From Alexandriicola marinus (lineage in GTDB: Bacteria; Pseudomonadota; Alphaproteobacteria; Rhodobacterales; Rhodobacteraceae): a stretch of DNA of 64,000 nucleotides. Each line of letters begins with the position of its first letter. Positions within the stretch are counted from its first letter, which is position 1. The position numbers were made by a program, and so were the translations under genes. The DNA is taken from positions 612,501-676,500 of the forward strand of contig NZ_RBVZ01000002.1 of assembly GCF_004000435.1 (NCBI RefSeq), given 5' to 3'. The notes under the pieces were generated by a model. That model ran no database searches. It had not been told where the DNA came from and was given only the letters and a program-made list of their open reading frames with translations. Below are positions 1 through 8,420 of this stretch, in pieces.

Positions 1-436
1 ACCCCACCATGACACCAAGCGCCCAGAACCCATGTGCGCGGTTCATGATCACGACGTCCCGCTGTTTCTCGAGCCGCCCCGCATAGACATTCAGCGCTGT
101 GAGAAAGACCGCAATCAGCGCGCCATAGGCGATCAAGGCGAAGAACAGGGAAATCTGACTGAAGGCGAGAAGGGGCAGGCAGACCACCAAGGCATGTGCC
201 GGGAACGCCACCGCCAAAAGTCGCCGCGGCCCGAACCGCGACAGGATCGCCCCTGCGAACTGCAATGCGGGCAAGACACCGATGGGCAGCCCGATCAGGG
301 CAATGGCCAACTCGGCCTTTGACAGACCGATCGCATCCTTCACATCCGGTATCTGTGCGAGCCATGCCCCGAAGGGCAGCGGCTCCAGCGCAAATACAAG
401 GAACGTCAGGAGTATGGTGCGACGGGTCTGGTCCAT
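1..436 (-). CDS. MFS transporter, N-terminal part (cut by window edge)
   Basis: The gene reads leftwards from an ATG at 434-436 and runs off the window start, leaving about 145 N-terminal residues. The translation begins MDQTRRTILLTFLVFALEPL and alternates hydrophobic segments with short basic loops (for example RFGPRR after the second segment), the usual pattern of the first helices of a major facilitator transporter. The motif with an acidic residue after helix 1 and the FGPRR loop between helices 2 and 3 resemble sugar/fucose-permease-like MFS proteins. The substrate cannot be told from this part. There is no neighbour in the same operon inside the window: the next gene upstream (VPLPA-CTERM protein) is separated by its own terminator. 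Confidence 0.75.
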   Translation of the reverse strand, partial: MDQTRRTILLTFLVFALEPLPFGAWLAQIPDVKDAIGLSKAELAIALIGLPIGVLPALQFAGAILSRFGPRRLLAVAFPAHALVVCLPLLAFSQISLFFALIAYGALIAVFLTALNVYAGRLEKQRDVVIMNRAHGFWALGVMVG

Positions 437-500
437 GCGCGCGACGCTAGCGAGCGGCGGGACAACGGGAAACAAAAATCATCACGACCCGGGAATCGAA

Positions 501-524
501 AAGGGCGCCCCAGACGGCGCCCTT
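501..524 (-). terminator. Rho-independent terminator after the VPLPA-CTERM gene
   Basis: A perfect 9-bp stem (AAGGGCGCC at 501-509, GGCGCCCTT at 516-524) encloses a 6-nt loop. Read on the minus strand it is followed by TTCGATTC, a short T-containing tail. It lies 21 bases beyond the stop codon of the gene at 546-1181. Confidence 0.6.
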
Positions 525-545
525 GTCTATAGATGTAACCGAAGG

Positions 546-1181
546 TCAGGACGCCCGTCGTCTGACAAGCGCCAGTCCGCCCAGCGCCAGCAACATAAGC
601 GGAAGTCCGGCCGGCAGCGGGATGGGCGCGATCTTGCTGAACTCAAGGCCGGTCAGATGGCTGAGCGTGGCGAAGCCGCTGTTCGTCGTGGTGAAGGTAT
701 AGAGCTGCCCCGACAAGAGTTGCAGCGGCCCCCCGATGAAGCTGTTCACACCGGGCGTTCCCGACAAAAGAAAGCCCTCGGTCGCGAAGCTGTTCCCCAG
801 TGACGCGACACCAAGGCCCGTAACATCAAAGATCGCGCCCGTATTGAACTGCTGTGCGAACCCCAGAAACGAAGTCAGCATAATATCGGCCGAGACCATC
901 AGTGTGAAACTGGAGGCGTTCCCCCCTCCCCCACCGAACGAAAGTGCGGCATCCGCGGGATCGATGACCGACGTCCAGGCGCCGATATTCCTGAACTGAC
1001 CGCCAGTCGCAAAGGTAAAGGTCACACCATCTACGGCTTCCTGAAACCCGTTGATCGGGCCAGCGGAATCATATGTCACGGAGCCGGGAACGAATATTTC
1101 GTCAGTAAGATCGACGGTGGCAGCAGATGCAGCCGAAACAAGAAACAAAGAAACGATTGAACCAAGAACTGTTCTTAACAT
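546..1181 (-). CDS. VPLPA-CTERM sorting-domain exported protein
   Basis: This is a predicted secreted protein of 211 residues. An N-terminal signal peptide (MLRTVLGSIVSLFLVSAASA) is followed by a body rich in G, S, T and F with no catalytic motif that I recognise. The C-terminus has the order PIPLPAG, a hydrophobic helix (LPLMLLALGGLALV), then RRRAS. This tripartite tail is the VPLPA-CTERM variant of PEP-CTERM signals, which are processed by a dedicated exosortase in Rhodobacterales. I chose the ATG at 1181 over an upstream one (1220) because the signal peptide starts there and GGTGGA lies at a suitable distance before it. No exosortase gene is in the window. Proteins of this class are usually surface or matrix proteins; the exact role is unknown. 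Confidence 0.75.
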   Translation of the reverse strand: MLRTVLGSIVSLFLVSAASAATVDLTDEIFVPGSVTYDSAGPINGFQEAVDGVTFTFATGGQFRNIGAWTSVIDPADAALSFGGGGGNASSFTLMVSADIMLTSFLGFAQQFNTGAIFDVTGLGVASLGNSFATEGFLLSGTPGVNSFIGGPLQLLSGQLYTFTTTNSGFATLSHLTGLEFSKIAPIPLPAGLPLMLLALGGLALVRRRAS

Positions 1182-1221
1182 TACGCTAATCCACCCAAAC
1201 ACAATTAAAAATACTGACAAA

Positions 1222-1251
1222 CGATAGCGTATGGACCGGTAGCTGAGTCAA
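1222..1251 (-). promoter_or_regulatory. Possible sigma70 promoter for the VPLPA-CTERM gene
   Basis: On the minus strand TTGACT (1251-1246) is followed after 18 bases by CTATCG (1227-1222). The -35 match is good and the -10 match is weak. An AT-rich leader of about 40 bases follows before the start codon at 1181. Confidence 0.3.
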
Positions 1252-1367
1252 GCCTCTACGAGAAGCAAGGCCGGCTCAGCCGGTCGAGATATCGGAGCAG
1301 CAGGCTCAGGTGATGGGTGGCCCCTCAGTCGGCTCAAGGACATGGCCAGCCGCGGCCCCGCGATGAC

Positions 1368-1967
1368 CTAGGCCGCAACCTGTCGTCGTGGCAGTCGAAC
1401 CCTCAGGGCCAGCAGTGCAAAGATGACGACCGCGTGGGCAATCGGCTCGATCTCGAACCCCTTCGCGATCCAGAGGTAGTGCAATGCGGCGAGAAAGGCG
1501 GCAGGATAGGTCAACTTGTGAAGTCGCCGCCACGCGACCCCCCCCATCCGGCGAACGGAAAGATTGTTCGACGTGATCGCCAGAGGGATCAGCGCAAGGA
1601 ACGATGCCATGCCGACCGTGACGTACGGTCGCTTGACGATCTCCTGCCAGACCCGGTCGATGCTTTGTACATCCAGGACGGCAAAGACGAGGAAATGCGC
1701 CACAACGAAGAAGAAGGCCGAGAGGCCGATCGCACGGCGAAACTTCATCAGGTTCAACCCGGCGAAGCGGCGCAGCGGCGTTACAGCAAGCCCAAGGATC
1801 AGAAGCTTGATCGCAACCTCGCCGTATTCACGCTCGAGCGCGTTGATCGGCTCAACGCCCAGACCGCCAGTGATCGCCAGATAGAACAACCACGCAGCCC
1901 AGCCGGCGCTGGCCAGATACAGGCTCCATGCCGGAACTTTTCGAATGAGGCTGTTTACACTGTCCAT
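1368..1967 (-). CDS. msrQ: MsrQ, haem-binding membrane subunit of the MsrPQ methionine sulfoxide reductase
   Basis: MsrQ passes electrons from the quinone pool/flavin through b-type haem to the periplasmic reductase MsrP, which repairs oxidised methionines in envelope proteins. The 199-residue protein has about five to six membrane segments. The candidate haem-ligand histidines are visible at about residues 91 (VVAHFLVF), 150 (RRLHKLTY) and 163 (ALHYLWIAKG), as in the ferric-reductase-like YedZ family. It lies downstream of msrP on the same strand. The 251-base gap between the two genes is long for this operon and contains stable hairpins. Confidence 0.93.
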   Translation of the reverse strand: MDSVNSLIRKVPAWSLYLASAGWAAWLFYLAITGGLGVEPINALEREYGEVAIKLLILGLAVTPLRRFAGLNLMKFRRAIGLSAFFFVVAHFLVFAVLDVQSIDRVWQEIVKRPYVTVGMASFLALIPLAITSNNLSVRRMGGVAWRRLHKLTYPAAFLAALHYLWIAKGFEIEPIAHAVVIFALLALRVRLPRRQVAA

Positions 1968-2130
1968 CTTCGGACTCCGGGCGCTGATGCTGCGTTCGTT
2001 ACCACTTGAGATGGTCGGCTGACTTTGTGAACCGCTGTGACAGTATCCTCACCGTCAATTCAGAATTGTTACGGTCTCCCACGGGCCATGCGCAGTATGG
2101 GCAGCGCGAACTTCACATATCCGGAAGAAC

Positions 2131-2183
2131 TGGCCGGCCCTCGGGCGAATTGCCCCCGGCCACTGCCCTGCCTTGGGGGCAGG
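2131..2183. other. Hairpin-rich spacer between msrP and msrQ
   Basis: Two inverted repeats sit side by side in the 251-base msrP-msrQ gap. The first is nested: TGGCC (2131-2135) pairs with GGCCA (2158-2162) around an inner GGGC/GCCC stem (2143-2155). The second is CCTGCC (2167-2172) with GGCAGG (2178-2183). Neither is followed by a T run, so this looks more like an mRNA stability or processing element than a terminator. That role is inference. Confidence 0.35.
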
Positions 2184-2218
2184 TCACGGCCGAGAAGCCA
2201 ATAGCCGGATCTCATGGC

Positions 2219-3127
2219 TCAGAAATATTCGGACAGGTCCATATCTTCATAAAGCGATGCGACCTCGGATTCGTAGCCGTTGAACATCAGCGTCTCTTGC
2301 CGCGAGGCGAACAGACCGCCGCCGATCCGGCGTTCGGTCGCCTGGCTCCAGCGCGGATGATCGACGGTCGGGTTCACGTTCGAGTAGAAACCGTATTCCC
2401 GCGGATTGATCACGTTCCAGCTAGCCGGTGGCTCATCTTCGACAAGGCTGATGCGCACGATCGACTTGATCGACTTGAAACCGTATTTCCAAGGCACCAC
2501 CAAACGGATCGGCGCACCGTTCTGTTTCGGCATCGGTTCGTCATAGATGCCCGTCGCCATCAATGTCAGCGGATGCATCGCCTCGTCGATCCGCAGTCCC
2601 TCGACATAGGGAAACGGGATAACGCGGCGACGCACGCCGGGCATGTTCTCTTCCTGCACGACCGTTTCGAAGGCGACATAACGGGCCTCAGGCTTCACGC
2701 CGACGCGGGTCAGGATATCCGCCAGCTCGTAGCCACGCCACGGGATCACCATCGACCAGGCCTCGACACAGCGGAACCGGTAGATGCGCTCTTCTTCGGT
2801 CAGACCATCGAGCAACTCTGCGAGGGAATACTCGCCCGGACTGTCGACCAGACCGTCGACCTTGATCGACCACGGTTCGATCTCGAGGGCGCCAGCGTTG
2901 CGGGCGGGATCTTCCTTACCGGTGCCGAACTCGTAGAAATTGTTGTAGGTCGTAATCTCTTCGAAGGTGTTGGGTTCCAACGCACCGGCCTGCGCAGCAA
3001 CCGGGCCGCCAAATGCCGAGGCGAGACCAAGGCCCGCCGCGCCGCGCATGATCTGCCGGCGATTGAGATAAAGAGGCTTGGGCGTCACATTCGCCCGGGT
3101 CAGGTCATTCGTCCAGCGATGCGCCAT
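2219..3127 (-). CDS. msrP: MsrP, Tat-exported molybdopterin methionine sulfoxide reductase
   Basis: MsrP (formerly YedY) is the periplasmic molybdenum-cofactor subunit that reduces methionine sulfoxide in proteins. The N-terminal region carries a twin-arginine signal (NRRQIM at residues 22-27, then AAGLGLASAFGG and AQA), consistent with export of a folded cofactor-loaded enzyme. The expected Mo-ligating cysteine is C120 in YRFRCVEAWSMVIPW. The length of 302 residues fits the family. It is the first gene of msrP-msrQ, read on the minus strand and divergent from the fasciclin gene at 3423. Confidence 0.95.
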   Translation of the reverse strand: MAHRWTNDLTRANVTPKPLYLNRRQIMRGAAGLGLASAFGGPVAAQAGALEPNTFEEITTYNNFYEFGTGKEDPARNAGALEIEPWSIKVDGLVDSPGEYSLAELLDGLTEEERIYRFRCVEAWSMVIPWRGYELADILTRVGVKPEARYVAFETVVQEENMPGVRRRVIPFPYVEGLRIDEAMHPLTLMATGIYDEPMPKQNGAPIRLVVPWKYGFKSIKSIVRISLVEDEPPASWNVINPREYGFYSNVNPTVDHPRWSQATERRIGGGLFASRQETLMFNGYESEVASLYEDMDLSEYF

Positions 3128-3422
3128 ATGGGAAATCTCCGTTTCTGGTCCTTCGGTAGATATGGGCTGTATAGCGGTAATTTCGATTTCAGTGGCGTCA
3201 CGATGGCGTGGACTCCCTGAAATGAAGCCGCGATTTGATCACGCCCCGTCACACACCTCTGACATATTCGTGACTTGATCGCGGAAAGGCGCTTGGCTTA
3301 GCGAACAAAGCCTTTCGGTCAAGCACGTTCGGCAGTTTTTCTTGGTGATCTGGTCCGTGTTCCGGGACGTTTCCCTACCCGATGCCAATGACGGCATTGC
3401 GAACCAAAAAGGGAGATTTCTC

Positions 3423-3899
3423 ATGCTTCGCAGAACGTTTCTTGCTCTGACCGCCAGCACCGCCATGGCCACTTCGGCCTTTGCTGCGGGCCACTCCAAA
3501 GACATCGTGGACACGGCCGTCGAGGCCGGGAACTTCACCACGCTGATCGCCGCCGTCGAGGCCGCCGGCCTTGTCGAGACGCTGAAGGGCGAAGGTCCGT
3601 TCACCGTATTCGCACCGACGGACGAAGCGTTCGCCGCGCTGCCCGAGGGCACCGTCGAAGGTCTTCTTGAAGATCCCGAGGCTCTGGCCGCCGTGCTGAC
3701 CTACCACGTGGTAGCCGGCAAGGTGATGTCGGGCGACCTGTCCAACAACATGATGGCCACCACCGTGAACGGTGCAGACGTGACCATCATGACCGAGGGT
3801 GGCGTCATGGTTAACGACGCCAATGTTGTTGCCGCGGACATCGAAGCCTCGAATGGCGTGATCCATGTCATCGACGCCGTGATCCTTCCGCCGATGTAA
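3423..3899 (+). CDS. Secreted single-domain fasciclin (FAS1) protein
   Basis: This is a 158-residue exported protein with one FAS1 domain, a fold associated with adhesion and cell-surface roles. [20 protein letters not shown] is a signal peptide, and the mature part shows the two FAS1 signatures: [15 protein letters not shown] near the start and [14 protein letters not shown] at the end, with the YH motif (LTYHVVAGK) between them. The start at 3423 is preceded by GGGAGA; an in-frame upstream ATG at 3342 would put a non-signal extension in front and was rejected. Small fasciclin proteins of this type belong, as I recall, to the singlet-oxygen response in Rhodobacter sphaeroides; no convincing sigmaE promoter is visible here. 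It is followed by a strong terminator. Confidence 0.9.
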   Translation: MLRRTFLALTASTAMATSAFAAGHSKDIVDTAVEAGNFTTLIAAVEAAGLVETLKGEGPFTVFAPTDEAFAALPEGTVEGLLEDPEALAAVLTYHVVAGKVMSGDLSNNMMATTVNGADVTIMTEGGVMVNDANVVAADIEASNGVIHVIDAVILPPM

Positions 3900-3911
3900 G
3901 ACGCTTGAATC

Positions 3912-3944
3912 GGCCCGGAGCACACGCTCCGGGCCATTTTTTTT
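3912..3944 (+). terminator. Strong intrinsic terminator after the fasciclin gene
   Basis: A perfect 9-bp stem (GGCCCGGAG at 3912-3920, CTCCGGGCC at 3927-3935) with a 6-nt loop is followed by A and eight Ts (3936-3944). It separates the small fasciclin gene from the fasciclin-RTX gene, so the two are not simply one operon. Confidence 0.93.
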
Positions 3945-3991
3945 AGAGGCCGCATACGGTCCGTTCCACAGCCAACGGATAGGTAAGACCG

Positions 3992-5497
3992 ATGTCCACT
4001 GTCACCGAAATCGCCCTGGGCGATGAAAACTTCAGTATTCTAGTCGACGTCCTGACCCTGCTTGATGCGACCATCCCGGGGTCCGATCTCGTCAACACGC
4101 TGAATGATCCGTCTCAGGATCTGACCGTGTTCGCACCCACGAATGACGCATTTGCCGCCCTGGCCACCGATCTCGGCTATACAGGCGATCCGTCGGACAC
4201 CGCAGCCGTGACCACGTTTCTTGTTGAGAATGTCCCGGTCGAGACCCTGAACGACGTCGTCCTTTATCACGTCTCCGCTGGCGAACAGTTTGCAAGCGAT
4301 ATCGCGGCCGCCGGCCAGGTAACAACGCTTCAGGGCGGAACGATTTCCGCCGATGAACTCCCCACCCTCGGCGACGCCGAGCCGGACCTTCTGGATCCGT
4401 CGCTGATCGCAACCGATGTGGACGCGACCAACGGTGTCGTGCATGTGATCGACCGCGTTCTGCTCCCCGGCGATCTGCCCGGTAACGATGCACCGACGTT
4501 CGCGGATGTGATTGCGGGTGACGGCTTTGACGATAATTCCGGCGACTTCGATATCCTGCGAACAGCGGCCGAAGTGGCCGGTCTTGACGCTGTTCTGGCC
4601 GATCCCTCGGTGGACCTGACGGTGTTCGCACCGACCGACGCGGCTTTCATCGCGCTTGCCGAGACGCTCGGTTTTGCAGGCGGCACGGAAGAAGAAGCGT
4701 TCGGTTTCATCGTCGACGCCCTGACGCTGCTGGGCGGCGGCGATCCGATCCCTCTGCTGACCGAGGTGCTGACCTATCATGTTGCGGGCCAATCGCTGCA
4801 ATCGAGCCAAGTCCTTGCGGCGGGTGAGGTCGAGACGCTGCAAGGCGGCACATTGACGGTCGACGGCGTCAGCCTCGTGGACGCAGACCCCGATATTCCG
4901 GATCCGAACCTCATCGCACTCGACATTCAGGCGGCCAACGGGATTGCCCATGTGATCGACGGGGTATTGATCCCGGCAGACCTTCTGGCCTCTGACGGGT
5001 CGGGCGTTGTCGACTTCATCATTGCCGGTGATGATGACGATCGCATCTTTACCGCCAAGGATGCCGATTTCGTCAGCGGCCTTGGCGGCGACGACCTGAT
5101 CGTTCTTGGAAAGGGTGATGACACTGGCCTGGGCGGCGACGGCGACGACATCATGGTCGGCGGCGCAGGTGCCGATCTGATGGACGGCGGCAACGACGAT
5201 GACGTTCTCATCGGCGGTGACGGAAATGACATCCTTGTCGGTGGTGCCGGAGACGATGTGATGATCGGCGGCGACGGTACCGACACATTCGTTCTGACCG
5301 CAGGTGGGGGTCACGACAAGATCCTCGACTTTGACAAGGCCGACACGCTGGACCTGACCGACCTTGGTCTTTCGGAACTGAAAGATGTTCAGATTTCCCG
5401 CGATGGTGGTGACACCATTGTCACTGCGGGCGATGTGTCCGTCGAGCTAGAAGACATCCGGCCTTTCCAGTTGGATGACGACAACTTCCTCTTCTGA
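3992..5497 (+). CDS. Two-domain fasciclin protein with C-terminal RTX calcium-binding repeats
   Basis: This 501-residue protein has two FAS1 domains (roughly residues 1-165 and 170-330; signatures LTVFAPTNDAFAAL/NGVVHVIDRVLLP and LTVFAPTDAAFIAL/NGIAHVIDGVLIP). They are followed by about 100 residues of glycine/aspartate RTX nonapeptides (GGDGNDILVGGAGDDVMIGG). It has no signal peptide and ends in an acidic-hydrophobic tail (DDDNFLF), which together point to type I secretion through an ABC exporter that is not encoded nearby. The likely role is a calcium-folded extracellular or matrix adhesin. It lies just downstream of another FAS1 gene, which suggests duplication with later RTX fusion (inference). 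Confidence 0.88.
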   Translation: MSTVTEIALGDENFSILVDVLTLLDATIPGSDLVNTLNDPSQDLTVFAPTNDAFAALATDLGYTGDPSDTAAVTTFLVENVPVETLNDVVLYHVSAGEQFASDIAAAGQVTTLQGGTISADELPTLGDAEPDLLDPSLIATDVDATNGVVHVIDRVLLPGDLPGNDAPTFADVIAGDGFDDNSGDFDILRTAAEVAGLDAVLADPSVDLTVFAPTDAAFIALAETLGFAGGTEEEAFGFIVDALTLLGGGDPIPLLTEVLTYHVAGQSLQSSQVLAAGEVETLQGGTLTVDGVSLVDADPDIPDPNLIALDIQAANGIAHVIDGVLIPADLLASDGSGVVDFIIAGDDDDRIFTAKDADFVSGLGGDDLIVLGKGDDTGLGGDGDDIMVGGAGADLMDGGNDDDVLIGGDGNDILVGGAGDDVMIGGDGTDTFVLTAGGGHDKILDFDKADTLDLTDLGLSELKDVQISRDGGDTIVTAGDVSVELEDIRPFQLDDDNFLF

Positions 5498-5641
5498 TCA
5501 GGATCGAGACCCAACTGCGCGTCCCTGCCCCTGCCAAATGGGTGGGGACGTTTATCGTTTTGGGACATGCAATCGGGACTCACCCAACGAAGTCCGGTTC
5601 GGGCCGACGAACACCGGTTTGTCGCACTGCGATCCGGAAAC

Positions 5642-5671
5642 AAAAAAGGCCCCCGTCGGAACGGGGGCCTT
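5642..5671 (-). terminator. Bidirectional terminator between the RTX gene and clpB
   Basis: An 11-bp stem (AAGGCCCCCGT at 5646-5656, ACGGGGGCCTT at 5661-5671) has a CGGA loop. On the minus strand it is followed by TTTTTTG, making a good clpB terminator; on the plus strand the tail is TTCTC, so it may also stop transcription from the fasciclin-RTX gene. Confidence 0.88.
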
Positions 5672-5691
5672 CTCATTGAGCGCAGGGTGCG

Positions 5692-8310
5692 TCAGTGGAC
5701 GACGCGATCCTCCGGCCGGGGTCGGTCCGAGGTTCCGACGCGATCCCCGATGATAAGCCCATCAGTCCCAGCGGTAACCGTCAGGCTTTCACCGTCCTTG
5801 ATGTCTCCGGAGAGCAGCATCTCGGCGAGCGGGTCTTGCAACGCGCGCTGGATCACACGCTTGAGGGGACGGGCACCGAAGACCGGATCATAGCCTTCCT
5901 CGGCCAGCCATTTCTTTGCACCATCATCCAGTTCCAGATCAATCTGGCGACGCGCCAGGCGCTTCTCCAGAAGCCCAAGCTGGATCTCGACGATGCCGCC
6001 CATATCCTCGCGGCCAAGCCGGTCGAAGATGATGGTCTCGTCCAGACGGTTGAGGAATTCAGGCCGGAAATGCGCCCGGACCGCATCCATCACGTCACGC
6101 CGCGCCTGGCTCGGATCGGCGCCGTCCGGCAGCTGGCTCAGGCTTTGCGCGCCAAGGTTGGAGGTCAGCACGATCAGCGTCTGCTTGAAATCGACGGTGC
6201 GGCCCTGACCATCGGTCAGCACACCATCATCCAGCACCTGCAACAGAACGTTGAACACGTCAGGATGGGCCTTTTCGACCTCGTCGAACAACACGACCTG
6301 ATAGGGCCTGCGCCGCACGGCCTCGGTCAGGACACCACCCTCGTCATAACCGACGTAGCCCGGAGGCGCGCCGATCAGGCGCGAGACGGCGTGCTTTTCC
6401 ATGAACTCCGACATGTCGATGCGGACCATCGCGCTGTCGTCGTCAAAGAGGAACTCGGCCACCGCTTTGGTCAGCTCTGTCTTGCCGACGCCGGTCGGCC
6501 CGAGGAACAGGAACGATCCCAGCGGACGGTTCTCGTCGTTCAGACCTGCACGGGCCCGACGCACTGCGTTGGATACGGCACGAACGGCCGCATTCTGCCC
6601 GATGACGCGCGAATGCAGCTGATCCTCCATCCGCAACAGCTTGTCCCGCTCACCTTCGAGCATCTTGGACGTGGGAATCCCAGTCCAGCGCTCGACAACC
6701 TCGGCGATCTGCTCGGGACGGACGGCCTCCTCGACCATCATGCCTTCGTCTTCCGCCTGTTCGGCCTCGTTCACCTTGCGCTCCAGCTCGGGGATGATGC
6801 CGTAAGACAGCTCCCCCGCACGGGCGAGGTTGCCCTCGCGCTTGGCGATATCGAGTTCGGCGCGCGCCTTGTCGAGTTGCTCCTTCACCTCGCGCGCACC
6901 TTCCAGGCGATCACGCTCGGCCTGCCATTTGGCCGTCATCTCGGAGGACTTGTCCTGCAGATCGGACAATTCCTTTTCCAGCCGGTCGAGCCGGTCACGC
7001 GAGGCATCGTCATCCTCGGCACGCAGCGCCTCGGCCTCGATCTGCATCTGAAGGATTTGCCGGTCAAGCGCGTCGAGTTCCTCGGGCTTGCTGTCGACCT
7101 CCATCCGCAAACGCGATGCGGCCTCATCGACAAGGTCGATCGCCTTGTCCGGCAGGAAGCGGTCGGTGATGTAGCGGTGCGACAGCGTCGCCGCGGCGAC
7201 AAGCGCACTGTCCGAAATCCGCACACCGTGGTGCAGTTCGTACTTTTCCTTGATGCCGCGCAGGATGGAAACGGTATCCTCGACCGTCGGCTCCTCGACC
7301 ATCAGGGGCTGGAACCGGCGTGCAAGGGCCGCGTCCTTTTCGACGTATTTGCGGTATTCGTCGAGCGTGGTCGCGCCGATGCAGTGCAACTCGCCCCGTG
7401 CAAGCGCAGGTTTGATCAGGTTGGCCGCATCCATGGCGCCATCGGTCTTGCCCGCACCAACAAGCACATGCATTTCGTCGATGAAGAGAATGATCTCACC
7501 CGCCGCGGCCGTGATCTCGTTCAGGACGCCCTTCAGACGTTCTTCGAATTCACCGCGATATTTCGCGCCGGCGATGAGCGCCCCCATGTCGAGCGCCATC
7601 AGCTTCTTGTTGCGCAGGGATTCCGGCACGTCGCCATCGACGATCCGCAGGGCAAGGCCCTCGGCGATCGCGGTCTTGCCGACGCCCGGCTCACCGATGA
7701 GAACCGGGTTGTTCTTTGTCCGACGGCTCAGGACCTGCATCGCGCGGCGGATTTCCTCGTCGCGGCCGATGATCGGGTCGATCTTGCCCTCGCTCGCCGC
7801 CTCGGTCAGATCGCGCGCGTATTTCTTGAGCGCCTCATAGCTGTCCTCGGCTGACGCACTATCGGCCGTGCGGCCCTTGCGCACGTCATTGATGGCAGTG
7901 TTGATCTTTTGCGCATTGACGGCTCCGGCCTCCAGCGCCTCCTTGGCGCGGGTCTTGACCAGCGCAAGCGCGGTCAACAGCCGTTCAACGGGAACAAAGC
8001 TGTCACCCGCCTTCTTGGCGACTTTTTCAGCCTCGTCCAGAACACGCACCAGCGACGGGTCGACATAGACCTGCCCGGCATCGCCGGTCACCTTCGGCTG
8101 CTTGGCCACGAGCGCATCGACGGCCTGCGTCACCTGTTCCGGGCTTCCGCCCGCACTGCGAATGAGATTGGCTGCCAACCCCTGGTCATCGTCCATAAGG
8201 GCCTTGAGCAGATGTTCGGGAAGAACGCGTTGATGGCTTTCCCGCATGGCGATCGTCTGGGCGGACTGAATGAAACCGCGCGACCGCTCCGTGAACTTTT
8301 CGAAGTCCAT
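5692..8310 (-). CDS. clpB: ClpB, ATP-dependent disaggregase
   Basis: ClpB extracts and refolds proteins from aggregates together with DnaK/DnaJ/GrpE in the cytoplasm. The 872-residue protein has the full plan: an N-terminal Clp repeat domain, a first AAA+ module (Walker A GEPGVGKT at 206-213, Walker B ILFIDE at about 273-278), a long coiled-coil middle domain rich in E, R and L, and a second AAA+ module (Walker A GPTGVGKT near residue 607, then [11 protein letters not shown]). The start at 8310 (MDFEKF) is preceded by GGAGA. A longer reading to 8367 adds residues with no family match and was rejected. A sigma32-like promoter lies upstream at 8388-8416. Confidence 0.98.
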   Translation of the reverse strand: MDFEKFTERSRGFIQSAQTIAMRESHQRVLPEHLLKALMDDDQGLAANLIRSAGGSPEQVTQAVDALVAKQPKVTGDAGQVYVDPSLVRVLDEAEKVAKKAGDSFVPVERLLTALALVKTRAKEALEAGAVNAQKINTAINDVRKGRTADSASAEDSYEALKKYARDLTEAASEGKIDPIIGRDEEIRRAMQVLSRRTKNNPVLIGEPGVGKTAIAEGLALRIVDGDVPESLRNKKLMALDMGALIAGAKYRGEFEERLKGVLNEITAAAGEIILFIDEMHVLVGAGKTDGAMDAANLIKPALARGELHCIGATTLDEYRKYVEKDAALARRFQPLMVEEPTVEDTVSILRGIKEKYELHHGVRISDSALVAAATLSHRYITDRFLPDKAIDLVDEAASRLRMEVDSKPEELDALDRQILQMQIEAEALRAEDDDASRDRLDRLEKELSDLQDKSSEMTAKWQAERDRLEGAREVKEQLDKARAELDIAKREGNLARAGELSYGIIPELERKVNEAEQAEDEGMMVEEAVRPEQIAEVVERWTGIPTSKMLEGERDKLLRMEDQLHSRVIGQNAAVRAVSNAVRRARAGLNDENRPLGSFLFLGPTGVGKTELTKAVAEFLFDDDSAMVRIDMSEFMEKHAVSRLIGAPPGYVGYDEGGVLTEAVRRRPYQVVLFDEVEKAHPDVFNVLLQVLDDGVLTDGQGRTVDFKQTLIVLTSNLGAQSLSQLPDGADPSQARRDVMDAVRAHFRPEFLNRLDETIIFDRLGREDMGGIVEIQLGLLEKRLARRQIDLELDDGAKKWLAEEGYDPVFGARPLKRVIQRALQDPLAEMLLSGDIKDGESLTVTAGTDGLIIGDRVGTSDRPRPEDRVVH

Positions 8311-8387
8311 GGTTTTCTCCTTTTCCAAGCGCCCGTCTTTTCGGATGCCTGCTTCGCAGCGCATCACCCCTCGGGCCTCGACACATC

Positions 8388-8416
8388 AGATGGGGATTGG
8401 AAATCGCCTGCGCAAG
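8388..8416 (-). promoter_or_regulatory. Sigma32-type heat-shock promoter of clpB
   Basis: On the minus strand CTTGCGC (8416-8410) is followed after 14 bases by CCCCATCT (8395-8388). The -10 element matches the RpoH consensus CCCCATNT fully, and the -35 keeps CTTG. It ends 77 bases before the clpB start and just after the stop codon of the sulfotransferase gene, so clpB can be heat-induced independently. Confidence 0.65.
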
Positions 8417-8420
8417 ATCA

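Noticed and set aside
5695-7854. Plus-strand open frame of 719 codons opposite clpB
   Set aside because: It is exactly antisense to the conserved clpB frame. GC-rich codon use creates long empty frames on the opposite strand; the translation has no recognisable domain.
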